From positions 450,001-514,000 of the forward strand of contig NC_133526.1 of assembly GCF_048544455.1 (NCBI RefSeq): a stretch of 64,000 nucleotides of DNA, in the 5' to 3' direction. A program made the position numbers and the translations under genes. Below the pieces are notes generated by a model. It searched no databases, had not been told where the DNA came from, and saw only the letters and a program-made list of their open reading frames with translations. The DNA comes from Silene latifolia. Lineage: Eukaryota; Streptophyta; Magnoliopsida; Caryophyllales; Caryophyllaceae. Positions 47,311-59,716 of the stretch are shown piece after piece (position 1 is the stretch's first letter; every line of letters begins with the position of its first letter).

Positions 47311-47313
47311 TAC

Positions 47314-48470
47314 CTTTTTTTACCGTTAAATTTTATTTTTAATGAAATAAACTATGTTGGAGGTGTCTAACTCACACGTTTACTATTAATAATATATTTT
47401 TCAATAGCATATCTTGTAATTATGATGAAATGTAAAATTTATTTACAAATTATGAGACACATTCACTGCCCCGCTATTAATATTATTACTTTCACGACAT
47501 TATTTGTTAATATCATTATGTCCACTACTCCCGTGGTTACTGTTGTTTCTTTTACTAATTTCTCTATTTTTTTCTATTAAATACATTATTCCCGTTAATT
47601 TTATCCGGTATATATTTAAATAAATAAAATATTTCCTTGAGTCGATTGGTTATTTAATTGTTCATACGTTTTCTCATTGCTATCACTGTTACTTTCACTA
47701 CATTCGTTGTTACATTCACTACTCTCACTGTCATTATTATAACTGTCACTACTCCCACATTAATACTGTTAAATTTTATTAATCTCGTTGCTGCTACTAT
47801 TACTTTGACTACATTTAATTTATTTTATAATTTTATGATGATACTAATTAATTCCATAAGCGGGGCATGTTAATTTTAAGGAAAATTACTATATTATTGT
47901 GTTTTCTAAAATTAATTACTTTAATTTAATTTAGTTTCCATAAGTATTCTTCATCAAGGCATCTTTATATTATACTTTTAACCCAAAATATATAGTATTT
48001 GCATTGAGATCCCTTAATCGGGTCCATCACACGATGCTATTGATTTAAAACTATATAGTATAATTAATTTGTATAACTTTCTTTAATTACATTAAAATCC
48101 CTTGGTTTTTGGATTTAATATATAGTATTGATATAATTAAGCTCCTCCGCTTAAAATATTTGTCCAAAATATATTAACAAACACATTCTTAGGTTACTTT
48201 CTAAAAATTGTCATGGGAAAAATAAGGAACAATCTAAACTTTTAATAGAACAACTATAAACTAACGTATTACGTATGTTGCATGCATGAGATCTTATATA
48301 TAAGAGATTAGTAAAAAAAAAATTGCTTTTGATTTAGTACTACTTCACCGTTCTGGTTAATAGTTTACGTTTATTTTTTCATTTTTTTCCTCACAAAATA
48401 AAGCAAATGTATTCATTAAAGGACAGGGGATCTATCTTATTAAGTGAAATTAGAAGTGCTTATTATCTAA
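47314..48470. other. AT-rich, probably Helitron body
   Basis: Contains a run of imperfect cactac/tcactactcc words (47680-47830) whose Thr/Ile/Leu-rich frame is not a credible protein. No gene seen. Confidence 0.5.
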
Positions 48471-48905
48471 TTATTCAACATTATCATCTTGTAAATCAAG
48501 AAGCTCCTCTAACACATTATTATCAACATACTCAAACTCAATAACTTGCTTTTGATCATCTTGTACCGTAGAAGACGACGACGACGACACACTTTCCCTA
48601 CTTGCTCCAAGACCACTCGATTGACTCGAACTACTATCAGTAGAATAATATTGTTGATCATTAGGAAAGTTTAAAATGGCAAGATGACCTCTTAAAGTAA
48701 AAGCGGCTCGATCATATGCTCGAGCCGCTTCCTCAGCAGTATCATACGTTCCTAACCATAATCTAGCCCCATTTCTCTTAGGGTCACGTATCTCAGCCGC
48801 ATATTTACCCCACGGTCTACGTCGGACGCCTCTATACCTCGAAGCGGAATCTTGATGATGATCATTTGAAGTTCTTGGCCTTCTTCTCATATTATCACCT
48901 TCCAT
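48471..48905 (-). CDS. Small AP2/ERF transcription factor, group IX with EDLL-type tail
   Basis: An intronless gene of 144 residues. The single AP2/ERF domain spans about residues 23-81: [20 protein letters not shown], then [20 protein letters not shown] and [11 protein letters not shown]; the WLG and AYDRAA elements and Ala/Asp at the discriminating positions mark the ERF (GCC-box) type, not DREB. The acidic C-terminus [19 protein letters not shown] is an EDLL activation motif, as in Arabidopsis ERF095-ERF098. A Ser-rich linker joins the two. These nuclear factors respond to jasmonate, ethylene and pathogens. A basic RRRPR stretch near the N-terminus may help nuclear import. A TATA-like element lies about 90 bp upstream. 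The gene looks intact; no paralogue is nearby. Confidence 0.93.
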   Translation of the reverse strand: MEGDNMRRRPRTSNDHHQDSASRYRGVRRRPWGKYAAEIRDPKRNGARLWLGTYDTAEEAARAYDRAAFTLRGHLAILNFPNDQQYYSTDSSSSQSSGLGASRESVSSSSSSTVQDDQKQVIEFEYVDNNVLEELLDLQDDNVE

Positions 48906-48987
48906 AATTATATTCTTCTTTATTTGTATATTTTTATGTGTAATAATTTGTTAAGTGTGTGATGTTTATATGTGTTCACATATAAGA

Positions 48988-48997
48988 GTATTTATAA
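48988..48997 (-). promoter_or_regulatory. TATA box of the ERF gene
   Basis: Minus-strand acttataaatac at about 48987-48998, some 85-90 bp before the ATG at 48905. Confidence 0.55.
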
Positions 48998-49184
48998 GTA
49001 AGGATAAATAATGATTAAAATAAAGAAGCGGTTTATATTAATTGTCATGGCGGGCTTGAAAGTATCATAGAAGATTAGAAACAATGTGATGGTCCAAAGT
49101 GACGGATGTTAGTTGAAGTTGTCCAGTCCAACCATTGAAATGGCATTCAACTCTGTGGTATATTTATTTTATCGCAAATTATAG

Positions 49185-49302
49185 TGTTGGACGGTCTTAT
49201 ACTATGAGACAATCTATTTTTATAAGAAAACTATTCTTTTAATGCTGTTATTGAGTTGCCTTTTTATACCATAGAACCGTCTCATATAGTGTAAGACCGT
49301 CT
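49185..49302. mobile_element. Foldback MITE
   Basis: ggacggtcttatactatgag and its partner, catatagtgtaagaccgtct, form an inverted repeat around about 70 bp. The same word pair is common in dispersed plant MITEs. Target repeats were not resolved. Confidence 0.6.
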
Positions 49303-49309
49303 CACACTC

Positions 49310-50752
49310 TCACGCAATAACTAATTAATTGAAGTAAGTATCATTTTATTGTAGGGGAAATGTCTACTTCATGACAACAAGGTTAATTAATAAGTGCCCT
49401 TTTAGAAATTGAAAAGTTTAAGGGAAAAAAAAAGTTGGGATGTACATTGAATTAAAAAAAATTGAGATTAACTATTATCCGATCTATTAAAAATAGAGTT
49501 AGTGTTGTGTAAGGCAGTTTTACGCAGAAAAAATGAAAATACAAATCATATGTATGACAATAAGATTTTTGTTTGAGAATTTATGTTGCATTATGATCTT
49601 TATTATAAATTTGATAGTGACAATTATATAGATAGGGCAAAAAGAATTCAGATGAACTCAATAAGTGACATATTAATCAATTTTATCCTAATGTCCGGCA
49701 TGAAAACTTATTAGAGTAAGTCTATTGTAAAATTATTTTAGATACAATAAAATGGTACTTTCCTGTCCCGTTTATTTGTTGTCATTTTCCATATTGGGGT
49801 GTCTCAATCCATTGTTATCATTTCTATTTTAAAAATGAATTTGACAAATAATTTGATCATTCGCACTCAATTTGTTCATCCTTACAATTTTACCGAAACA
49901 TGATTGTTGATAAAAGTTATATTAATAGGAGTAATTGAGTAAAACTACATAATTTTACAATAATAATTGGGTAAAATCGTTTTATGAATTTTTGAAATTT
50001 AATAAATTAAAAGGTTTAATTTCAATATACTAAGTTCATAGGTCAAATATATTATGTTAGACTAATTGAGATGTCTGCCACTCTGCCTTAGTATTTCAGG
50101 AAAAATTGACTTTTTGACTGTTAGTGAAAGACAGCAGTGATCCAAAATTACAAAGGCTAAAGGCGAATAATCTTCATGCATGCTTGACATTTGACAACAT
50201 GAATACATGATATACTTACGTGCATGGCCTATTGGCCTTCGTCAATAATCTTCCATTCTTCTTACTTCTTGTTATTATTCTCAGTCTCATTCATTTATTT
50301 ATATTTAATAATTTTATGAGTAATATTTTAATCCAAAATAAATAAATAATTAAGATAAAAAATATTATTTTTTATTTGTTAATTTTGAACTTATGATAAT
50401 TGACTCAACGCCCTGTACTCATAGGAAGAATGCACTATGAAATTTAAGGCTAAAAACTTGAGTGAAATTCCTAAGGGGTTCAGGTTTAAGCCTTTTTAAT
50501 AGCAATTTTATGGAGTATATGATTTGTAGGCTATTACGCACATTTAAAGATTTACCCAATATACACTAAAATAGCAGTTGCGAGTTCTCTTGTTAAAAAA
50601 ATGATAATTGACTCAATTCAACTATGTAACAATTGAATTTCGTGGTTATTAATGGAAGAAAAAATAAAAAAAAATACGGAGTACTTTCTAATGAGATTGG
50701 ATGTGTTAAAATTATAAGAAAATCATCTTGTTGACGATTGAACATTAAACAA
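49310..50752. other. Intergenic, includes a decayed Stowaway
   Basis: No gene seen. 49760-49915 resembles the left half of the Stowaway family at 55958 (cctgtcccgtttatttgttg, ttggggtgtctcaatccatt). 50090-50290 is similar in order of words to 57625-57900 (gtatttcag, ttgactttttgac, gtgaaagac, aataatcttc), which suggests an old duplication. Confidence 0.5.
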
Positions 50753-50769
50753 AAATAATCTTGTTGATA

Positions 50770-53700
50770 GAGAAGTCAATGAGCGGCGTAGAGTAGTGAA
50801 GGACATTGCGGACTTACTTCGATAGGAAGAAAGTTTTTGGAGGCAAAGATCCAGAGTCTTATGGCTTCGAGATGGAGATAAAAATACGAAGTTTTTCCAC
50901 CAAAAAGCGAGCCAGAGAAAGGAAAAAAATCATATTTCAAAACATATCGATGAGAGGGGGTGAGTGGTGAGTGATAGACAGGGGATGCTACGTGTGTTGT
51001 GCGCTACTTTCGGGGTTTGTTTGCTTCAGCTCGACCGGAGAACTTCGACCAGCTGCTTATAGGGATTGAGGGGAGAGTGACGGACGTAATGAATGAGGGG
51101 GCTAAGGGAGGCGTACCGAGGGGATGAAGTTGTTGAAGCGTTGCACCAGGCCAGATGCATCCTCTTAAAGCTCCAGGTCTTGATGGTATGAACGGTCTCT
51201 TTTATCAAACTTACTGGCATATCGTTGGACCATCTGTGACCCGTTGTGTACTGAATATTCTTAATGGAGCTCCGTTTCCCGAAGGTATGAATGAAACTAA
51301 TATTGTTTTGATCCCGAAAAAGAAGGAGCCTGATAAAATGCAAGAGTTTCGCCCCATTAGTTTGTGTAATGTGGTTTATAAATTAGTCTCGAAGGTTCTT
51401 GCGAATAGATTGAAGAGGTTTTTGGGAGAGATTGTAACACCCCAAGTTATTGAGAGTAAGGTTGTCCCACATCGGGGAATTGAGGAGGTTGTGATATGTT
51501 TATAAGGGATTCCACCCACCACTTAGTAACAAGGCCTTGTGCTTAAGTGAGGACAAGTAATGGGCCCAGAAGTACATATCCCATCTTATTGGGGTTGTGT
51601 TACGACCGTGGTGGGTCGGGTTGTTATAAATGGTATCAGAGCGACCCTGCGACCGTGTGGTGAGCCCGTGGTCGGGAGTACCCGGGTCACACACCTAGCG
51701 GGGGAGGATTCTGGGCTTGGTTGCGGTCAAGTTGGAGGCACAACGAGGACGTTGTGTTCTTTAAGTGGGGGAGATTGTAACACCCCAAGTTATTGAGAGT
51801 AAGGTTGTCCCACATCGGGGAATTGAGGAGGTTGTGATATGTTTATAAGGGATTCCACCCACCACTTAGTAACAAGGCCTTGTGCTTAAGTGAGGACAAG
51901 TAATGGGCCCAGAAGTACATATCCCATCTTATTGGGGTTGTGTTACGACCGTGGTGGGTCGGGTTGTTATAGAGATTGTGTCGGAGAATCAAAGGGTCTT
52001 TACCCCGGGTCGGTTAATAACAGACAATATTCTGGTGGCCTTTGAACTGTTGAAGAATTCACGAAGCAATGGGGGGCATATGGCCCTCAAATTAGACATG
52101 GCTAAGGCATATGATAGGGTGGAGTGGAGGTTTTTGGAAGCGGTCTTGCTACGCATGGGGCTCGACGTGGGGTGGGTTAACCGTGTGATGGGTTGTGTCA
52201 CGACTGTCTTCTATAGAGTCTCGGTGAATGGGTCTCTCTCCGAGAAGTTTGTTCCTGAGAGAGAGATTAGACAAGGTGATCATTTGTTCCCTTACCTCTT
52301 TATTCTGTGTGCGGAAATGTTGTCGAGTTTGCTACGGAGGAGTGTTGAGAATGGGGCAATTAAGGGGATTCAGGTGTCACCTCACGCCCCGATTGTTTCA
52401 TATTTATTGTTTGCAAATGACAGCATTATTTTTACGCGGGCTAAGGAGTCTTAAGCGGCTATTGTGCGAGATATCCTTCGGGATTATGAGAGGGCATCCG
52501 GGCAGCAGGTTAGTCTCGACAAAACAACCATATCTTTTAGTCGTGGTACTTCCATGGCACGGCGGGAACGGGTCCTGGGGATTTTGAATGTGCGGGAGGT
52601 GAAAGAGCAGAAACGTTACCTAGGCTTACCTACTGTCATAGGAAGGTCGAAGTAGGGGCTCTCTAAGTTGATTTGGGATAAGATAAGCAAGCGTTTACAG
52701 GGATGGCGGAGAAAGCTACTCAGTAAGGCGGGGTAGGAGATACTCATAAAGGCCATAGGCCAAGCAGTTCCAACCTTTGCGATGAGTGTTTTTAGGCTAT
52801 CGGCTAATTTTTGTAATGAACTTCGCTCTCTTGTTTCGCGGTTCTGGTGGGGCACGGATAATGGGAGGAGGAAGATACCTTGGGGTGGCGTGGAACAAAA
52901 TGTGTCGGCCTAAATGTCAGGGTGGAATGAGCTTTCGTGATTTTAATAAGTTTAACTTGGCTCTACATGGAAAACAAGCTTGGCGATTGATGACGGAGGA
53001 TAGCTGCTTGATGGTTCGCGTTATTATGGGGAAGTATTTTCACGGGAGGGGTTTATGGAGGCTGAGCTTGACGCGAATCCTAGCTACATGTGGAGGGGTA
53101 TTTGGGAGGCTAAGGAGGTGGTTCGGCTGGGAGCGCAAAAGAGGATAGGTGATGGGCTGAGTACGCGCGTTTGGAGTGACCCATGGGTTCCCGGCACAAG
53201 CTCGATGAGGATTATCTCACCTCGAGGCACGGCGAATGCGGATATGAGAGTGGCTGAGCTTTTCAATGTGGACGGACACGGCTGGGATATTGATAAGGTA
53301 AATAGCTTACTTCTCCCTTTTAAAAGCACTCGTGTTTTACAGATTTGCCTTAGCGATACTAGACCGACAGATGATTGGTGTTGGGAGTCGGAGAAGTATG
53401 GTGACTATACGGTTAAGTCGGCTTATCGGCTTATTATGGAGGAGAGCAATAGAGAGGAGACGGGTCAGTCACACTACGAGAAGGAGAAATGGCTTTGGGG
53501 TAAAATTTGGAAATCGCCAGTTTTGCCTCGCGTCAAAGTGTTCTTCTGGCAGCTATGCAACAATGCTATAGCTACTCGAAAGAACATAGTAGCCCGTATA
53601 GAATTGACGGATAATTTGAACTGTGTGGAGACTTGTCTCCATGTGGTTCGGGATTATGGTTGGGTGGAAGGGATATGGGAAGAGTTGGGGATGGAGGTTT

Positions 53701-54418
53701 TACCTGCGCCGGGTTTTGGGAAGGTGAGGGAACGGGTGTTGGGCCATTTGGGAGAAGCGAAATAAGGTGCTCTTTGATGGAGGTGAATGGCGTGGTGATG
53801 AGGTTGTTCGGAGAACGAGGGATATTATGTGGGATATGGATGGTGCGATGGATGGCGGGGAGAAGGACGGGGGAAGACCGATGATGATTGATGGTGGGGG
53901 AAGGTGGGAAAGGCCGAGAGAAGGGTGGTATAAAATTAATGTTGATGCGGGTGTGGCGGAGGGAATGGGGACGGGCTTAGGGGTGGTTTGTCGGGATGAT
54001 TCGGGTAGTGTGCAATGGGGAGTGACGGTTCAAGAAGCGCAGGTAGTCTCTCCGGAAATTGCTGAAGCATTGGCGGTGCTACAAGGCATCAAGGAGGCAA
54101 AGCAAGCTGGCATTTCCTTAGCTGTGATCGAGAGCGACTGTGGAGGAGTGATCGAAGATTTGAAGATCAATGGTCTGGACGAAGTGAACTTTTTTTAATT
54201 TATAAGGATATTTTGCGTCTTTGTAGTTCGTTTGGGTCTATTTCCTTTAATTTTGTTCGTAGAAACTTTAATAGAGTGGCACATGGTCTAGCTCATACAA
54301 TGCCATGGGTTGCTTGTAGGCGTAGGTGGCAAATGGATGTTCTGGGTTGGCTGTTGTCTTTGGCTTGCGATGATTTAATAGTAAGGAATTAACCCTTACG
54401 GGTTTTTATCAAAAAAAA
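50770..54418 (+). mobile_element. L1-type LINE, 5'-truncated, broken (copy 2)
   Basis: Flanked by the target repeat aataatcttgttgata (50754-50769 and 54419-54434, with the first As merged into the poly(A)). Starts between endonuclease and reverse transcriptase (the plus strand near 50.83-50.93 kb gives [17 protein letters not shown]). Reverse transcriptase blocks: KAPGLDGMNGLFYQ, FRPISLCNVVYKLVSKVLAN, then after the TRIM GRLITDNILVAFELL, LKLDMAKAYDRVEW, and a FANDS box (Asp to Asn, inactive). Later parts: thumb, zf-RVT and RNase H (VDAGVAEGMGTGLGVV, EIAEALAVLQGI, VIESDCGGVIEDL). It holds several stops and frameshifts (for example the stop at about 52452). A 539-bp TRIM sits at 51433-51971. 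Confidence 0.92.
51433..51971 (+). mobile_element. TRIM (miniature LTR element) inside LINE copy 2
   Basis: Two 196-bp LTRs (51433-51628 and 51776-51971), identical by eye, surround a 147-bp centre with the initiator-tRNA-Met primer site TGGTATCAGAGC (51631) and a polypurine tract gtgggggagat before the second LTR. The target repeat is gagat (51428-51432 and 51972-51976). No coding capacity. Identical LTRs mean a very recent insertion. The LTR contains tcccacatcgggg. Confidence 0.93.
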
Positions 54419-54589
54419 AATAATCTTGTTGATATGGCCCAAGACATACAACGGGTTAATATATGTCGAGTAACTGAGTTTGTGCATTGAAGCCAAGCCC
54501 AATTGTTTTTTTGTTTGTCAGCCCACAACCTATAATTTTTTTAACAAATTCATGTAAAGACTAAAATGAACTTAAAATGGTCAAATAAT

Positions 54590-54776
54590 CAATAGGTCTT
54601 GGTATAGACGGGTGGGGCGAACAGACGGGTAAAGACCTCTAATAAAATGGGTAGGGGGACTAGGTGGGGCACCCCCATGTGTTTTCCACTTTATGACAAA
54701 TGGATATTTTGTGAGGGAAAATGGTATCCGTCCATACATATAGACGGATAGTGTCCGTCTATAAAGAGAATTTGTG
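54590..54776 (-). mobile_element. About 190-bp MITE, reverse copy of the 3193 family
   Basis: 187 bp flanked by the 9-bp repeat tcaaataat (54581-54589 and 54777-54785). Starts CAATAGGTCT and ends AGAATTTGTG, the reverse complement of the ends of the element at 3193-3384; both share gacggataccatttt. Confidence 0.82.
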
Positions 54777-54789
54777 TCAAATAATATAG

Positions 54790-55955
54790 ATAACAGAATG
54801 CTTAAATATTGGAAAATGAGTTAGTGTCACCCGGTGACGTCCAATCTCGGCGTCACTCTCTTACTTGTAATAACTGGGGGTCCCAATAATAATGGGTACA
54901 TCACAAGCATGTGATGAAAGACCCAATAATAAATGGTGCATATGAGAAGGTGGCGCCGAAATTGAGTACCACCCGATGACGCCATATTATTATCCTTAAA
55001 TATTAGCCAAAAAAACACTTCTTGTATTTATAGTTTATACAATCGTAAATCTTTGAATGGGCACAATGACTAATCGCAATCTAAAAATTAAACTAGTTGT
55101 TTTACATTCTTATGATTTTTAATGGTCCCAAACAATGATACCTTAGCAAAATTGGATATCCGATCTCAATTTTTTTTAATACACGTATTCGATCCTGTTT
55201 AAACCGGACATCTGGATTTTAGTTTCTTTATATTTTTTACTCTGTAGCTTTTAAGTCTGGACTAGTGTGTAAATCGTGCATAAATGTACGGGTATGATAT
55301 GAGTTTATACATAACAATTTATTTATACATGTAAACAATTACGTAGATGTTTAACCAATAGAAATAACATTAAAAAATTAGCAATTTCATACAAACACTT
55401 TGTTACAAAATACAAATTACGAAAATAGAATATAATGTATGCTTACAGCAAATAATATTCGAAATACTCAAATATTTCATGGTAAACAACATTAGAAGTT
55501 AAATTATACGTGCCAATTTCATTTTTCCAAATAAGTATTTTCAAAAGTTTTTTAATGGTCAACCTCGAGATAGCAACATAGAGTTGACCATGACTAAAAA
55601 CAAATCTAGAAAGATAAAAACCAACATAGAATAGAGACTTGTATGTGTATGTAGAAGAATTATTTGGAATACTACTTTTTTTTTTATGTGATGGTATATA
55701 AAACCTCTCATTTCACAATTTGAATTACTCAAAATCGATCTCACATACTTTACTCAGGAAGTAAATAGACCCGCTTAAACAAAACTTAGAATTCATGTAC
55801 CACTGCACGTCTGCACCGGCACTCTTTCAGTGTTATTTGTCTCATCCAAATTATATAAACAACATTATGAATCATGTCTCTCCTACATTATGTAACATTT
55901 TCAAATACAGTCCGTTGATTTTTTCATCGAAATCTGGACTACATGACCTAAGAAA
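54790..55955. other. Intergenic, no gene recognised
   Basis: AT-rich. A possible MITE pair occurs at 54825-55000 (gtcacccggtgacg ... accacccgatgacgcc). The rest shows no feature. Confidence 0.45.
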
Positions 55956-55957
55956 TA

Positions 55958-56167
55958 CTCCCTCTGTCCCGGTCATATGTTGTCCTTTCCATTTTGGGGT
56001 GTCTTAGTCAATTGTTGTTCTTTCTATTTTAAGAATGAACTTCATGAATAATTTGGCCATTATTCACACTCAATTTCATCCACATGTCATTTAGTAATTA
56101 GGCATCTGTTCTTTCTTTAGTCTTTGTGCCAAAATCAGAGGGCAACAAATAATCGGAACAGAGGGAG
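55958..56167. mobile_element. Stowaway MITE
   Basis: CTCCCTCTGTCCCGGTCA and a right end GGAACAGAGGGAG, flanked by TA; 210 bp; same family as 43016-43224. Confidence 0.85.
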
Positions 56168-56337
56168 TACATTGGACAAAATGGGTTGAAAAAGCGGTTG
56201 AGGTTACCATGGCTGGAAGGTATGATCGGTGAGATGATAGAGGGGGTGTAGTATCACATTGTGAGCAGTAATGAGATGACTCATTTCATGTAACCTGTAA
56301 TGGTAAAATCGTTTAACCACAATGGCTTTGTCTTACT

Positions 56338-57000
56338 TAGAGATGGCAATCCGGGCCGGGCTAAGGCGGGCGGCACGGGCACGGCACAAGTCCGGTACGG
56401 GCACGACACGACACTGATGAATAATACTGATGGCACGGGCACGACACGAACGGGTTGGAGGCATGCCGCGACTGCGTTCTTTTGGAAATTCCCGTGCCTA
56501 GGCACGGCACGACCCAAGCAAGGAGGGTCCGACACGAACTAGGCACGGCGGGCCTGGCACGGCACGACCCAATATTTGGCCCGTTTCTTAATTATTAAAT
56601 TAAATTTCATTTTTTAATTATTTAATTAAATTTAGTACATTAAAAATACAAGTAATCAACTAATCAAGACATCAAGTACATTAATATTTAATAAAAATAT
56701 ATATTTAAATCATTAATATTCATTATTTATATAAAAAAAGAGTATGTAGAAAAAAAATACTAAGGTTATTGGGCCGGCCCACGTGCTAGGCACGATAAGC
56801 CCATGAGCCAGGCACGGCCCGAGCACGAAAGTGGGCGTGCCAGGAGCGGGCCGCGGCGGGGATTTGGGTGAGTGGGCCAGGCACGACAGTACGACACGGC
56901 ACGGTCAGCCCAATATCCGTGCCCAGGCCGGGCCATTTTTTGGGGAAAGCACGATGGGCCAGCATGCAGGCCGGCCCAGCACGGTCCAATGCCAACTCTA
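56338..57000. mobile_element. hAT MITE with GGCACGGC-rich arms
   Basis: Termini TAGAGATGGCAA and TGCCAACTCTA, flanked by gtcttact (56330-56337) and gtcttacc (57001-57008), an 8-bp repeat with one mismatch. GC-rich arms enclose an AT-rich centre. Confidence 0.85.
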
Positions 57001-57008
57001 GTCTTACC

Positions 57009-57855
57009 TTTTCATTCGTGGGTATAAAAAAAGCAATATGGACAACTTTCTTGCAATAAACATTGTAAACAAACACTAATTATCATCTCAAGATCAAAGC
57101 ACCATATAAATAGTAAAAATAGGATCATATCCATGTGGCATAATGGCCATCTCACTACCTTCTTCTTCTACTTCACTATTTCCTCTGAAATTGTTAACTA
57201 AATAGCAATGCAATTCTTTTGAACAAAATTTAGACCAATCCGGAATTTTGTTTTTAAGGAAGAGCAATCGTATCAACAATGTAAATTAACAGGTACAAAA
57301 ATCTGTTTTAATAATATAACCAAACTTCATCGGTAACCATCAATGTGAACCTAATAACAATGATTGGTTCCTATTGTAAACACCCTCGAGTTTCTGCTAC
57401 GCTACGCTGCTGAAGCAAGAATATCAATCGTATCCCTAAATCTGTTTTAGGGATGCCTAATTGCAGCCTATGCTTCAAACAGTGAGCCATCTATCGATGA
57501 ACTAAAGCCCCAACAGTCTATGCCAGACTTACGAGAAAATGGTGACCGTGTTTCTGACTGAACTTCAGAAATCTCTATTTCATGCCAATGATGATCATTA
57601 ATTTGGGAGAAATACCGGTCTTAGTAGAGTATTTCAGAAAAGTTTTTTGACTTTTTTGACTTAGTGAAAGACAACAGTGATACAACACAAAATTTTATTT
57701 TTACGGTTATAGGTTACGATGTACTCACAATTAACTGAAATAAAAAAAAATTATGAGAAATATTGACTTAAAACGGTCTTAAACAGAACTCATTGGTAAT
57801 ATACAAGGTGCGTAATAGGAATAAGCTAATGCATGCTTAATAATGGATTCATTAC
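57009..57855. other. Intergenic, no gene recognised
   Basis: No open frame with a plausible product; contains the diverged duplicate noted for 50090-50290. Confidence 0.45.
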
Positions 57856-57859
57856 GTAA

Positions 57860-58338
57860 ATGGCGGCCTCATTAATAATCTTCATTCTTCAATCGTTATG
57901 GGCTAGGTCTCAGTTTTTCATTTGCTTAATTTTTCACTTGACGATAACTCGTCTAGTGGCTCGTGGCTCGAACCCACAACTCGTGAATTTGGCTGATGTT
58001 AGGGTTGGCAAGGAATATTGGCTAGTTGTCACCACTTATTTCGGCCTATGCAAGTCATTTCAAAATTTGTTTCCATGTTTTAATTGATGATTAAACGAAT
58101 TTACGAGGAGTTTATAATAGTAAAAAAAAAAAATCATTTTAGGTATTGCATTAGAGACGTGCTTCTAATGACGGGATTTTACAACTCTGGACAACAATTT
58201 AAGTTAGTGAGGAGGAAGAACGTGTTACTAAACATCGACTCTGACGAAACAGACGAGTCTGAGTTACAAAATGCGATCGAGACTGTATCCAGATTGCTAC
58301 AACCATATGACGCTAGCATAGTCGAGTATACTAACTAA
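57860..58338 (+). other. Possible small broken gene, unrecognised
   Basis: Two adjoining frames. The first (57860-58087, 75 residues) starts MAASLIIFILQSLWARSQFF, like a secretion signal, and includes LADVRVGKEYWLVVTTYFG. The second (58084-58338) has [20 protein letters not shown] and a Glu/Asp-rich end. They overlap by 4 bp in different frames, or may be joined by a short intron. No family is recognised. It lies behind a region with an older relative at 50.1 kb that lacks the frame. Confidence 0.25.
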
Positions 58339-58815
58339 CTATGCATTAATGCATACACAAAGCGCATCCCAGCCTCCCAGGGGCCAGGGCACTATGTCGT
58401 AATTTACTCTCACCTACCGATCAAAAGATAGAATTAGCTAATGGCTACTTAATTCATGCCTATTAAATTATTTCAAATCATAAATCATTTGTTAAGATAA
58501 CATCAGAACATTATAATAATTGTGGGGCCAATCGCTACGTAATACACCTAATAAATTATTGGGTTCCAATAAATACATCATTTGCTAAACTAACATCAGG
58601 TAATTATTTTGCTAATTTTGATGAACTTTCATTTTATCCTACCCAAAAATGTTTAAAAATGTGGTTTTAGCAAAGATGCGAGATCACAAGATAGGAATTA
58701 GGCTTTGATTAACAGGGGACCAACATAGCGGGAAAAGTTAGTTCTGTACGTTTTGGGTAAATTTCTATTTTTAGGTCAGTTTTCATAATTGACTCTTTAT
58801 TTTTAACATTAACAA

Positions 58816-58843
58816 CTAGTTCTATTACCCGTGCAATTCACGG
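58816..58843 (-). mobile_element. Helitron-like 3' terminus (minus orientation)
   Basis: CTAG (58816-58819), spacer ttctatt, stem ACCCGTG / CACGGTT around caatt, read on the minus strand. The stem is less perfect than at 4172 but of the same type (acccgtg.aattcacgg). Confidence 0.55.
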
Positions 58844-59685
58844 TTTTAACTATATTGTTACATTAGTGGTGTTATACAAGCTCAATCACATTGTCTATGA
58901 GGACAAAAGGCTCTCGTAAGAAGAAAAAAAAATATTAATCAATACATATATTATATATATATTGTCATATTATATTGTCAAAATATATTTGTGTTATGTA
59001 AATGTCCACAAAATACTAAACTTTTGCCACAAATTATTAGTATTTTGTCACGAATATTTCTATGTTTATTAATATTTTGCCACAAATATTGTTATTGTTG
59101 TTGTGGTTGTCTTCGATTTTCTTATTCCATTTTATTTTTATACTCCATCTATCTCGGTCATTTTTTGCCTATTATTGTCCTTTCATCAAAAACAGTTGAG
59201 TTATGTACTTAATTCGACCTAAAAAAGATTTTCAAAATAGAAATATGTATATTTTTATTTGCGAAGTCCAATTCAAGGTAGACTGAATAGTTAACATTAT
59301 CTTGAAATAATATGGTGAGAACTATAAACGCTGAATAAAATAAACGATGATTATCCATAAAATATATTCTAAAAATAAAATTCTAAAATATATTTGATGT
59401 TTAATGCTTGTTTCAACATTTTTTCCTTATAAAAAAATCTATACATGATACGTTTTTTTTTTATATAAAAAAATAATTTATAATTGACAAACACCAATAC
59501 AAATATGCCTTTTTATTATTTTTTGTCGGTCACTAATTCAATTATCATTCAATATATATTTTTTTTGGAGTAAAATTATCCATCAATGTTGTATTATAAT
59601 CAAATATTAAATACAAATTAATGGTAAAAGTGCCACGTGAAATAATTTTTATGCTTTAGGTCACTTTTTAATTATATTGTATAGA

Positions 59686-59716
59686 CTAGTTTGAATGCCC
59701 GTGCGTTGCAACGGGG
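59686..59716 (-). mobile_element. Helitron 3' terminus (minus orientation), family 2 copy 1
   Basis: CTAG (59686-59689) and hairpin cccgtgcgttgcaacggg (59698-59715). The 120 bp that follow match those after 62499 (gggttaat, aaaacgttag/aatgttata, ttaatgtttacat, attaaaatatct). Confidence 0.72.

Noticed and set aside
47658-47873. Thr/Ile-rich frame resembling a membrane protein
   Set aside because: Low-complexity cactac-type repeat; no start context or homology.
51433-51971. Cassandra-type TRIM
   Set aside because: The LTR start TGTAACACCCC is similar, but no 5S rRNA-like promoter sequence was recognised in the LTR.
57860-58338. Kunitz-type inhibitor because of VRVGKEYWLV
   Set aside because: The rest of the Kunitz pattern, including cysteines and the DTDG start, is absent.
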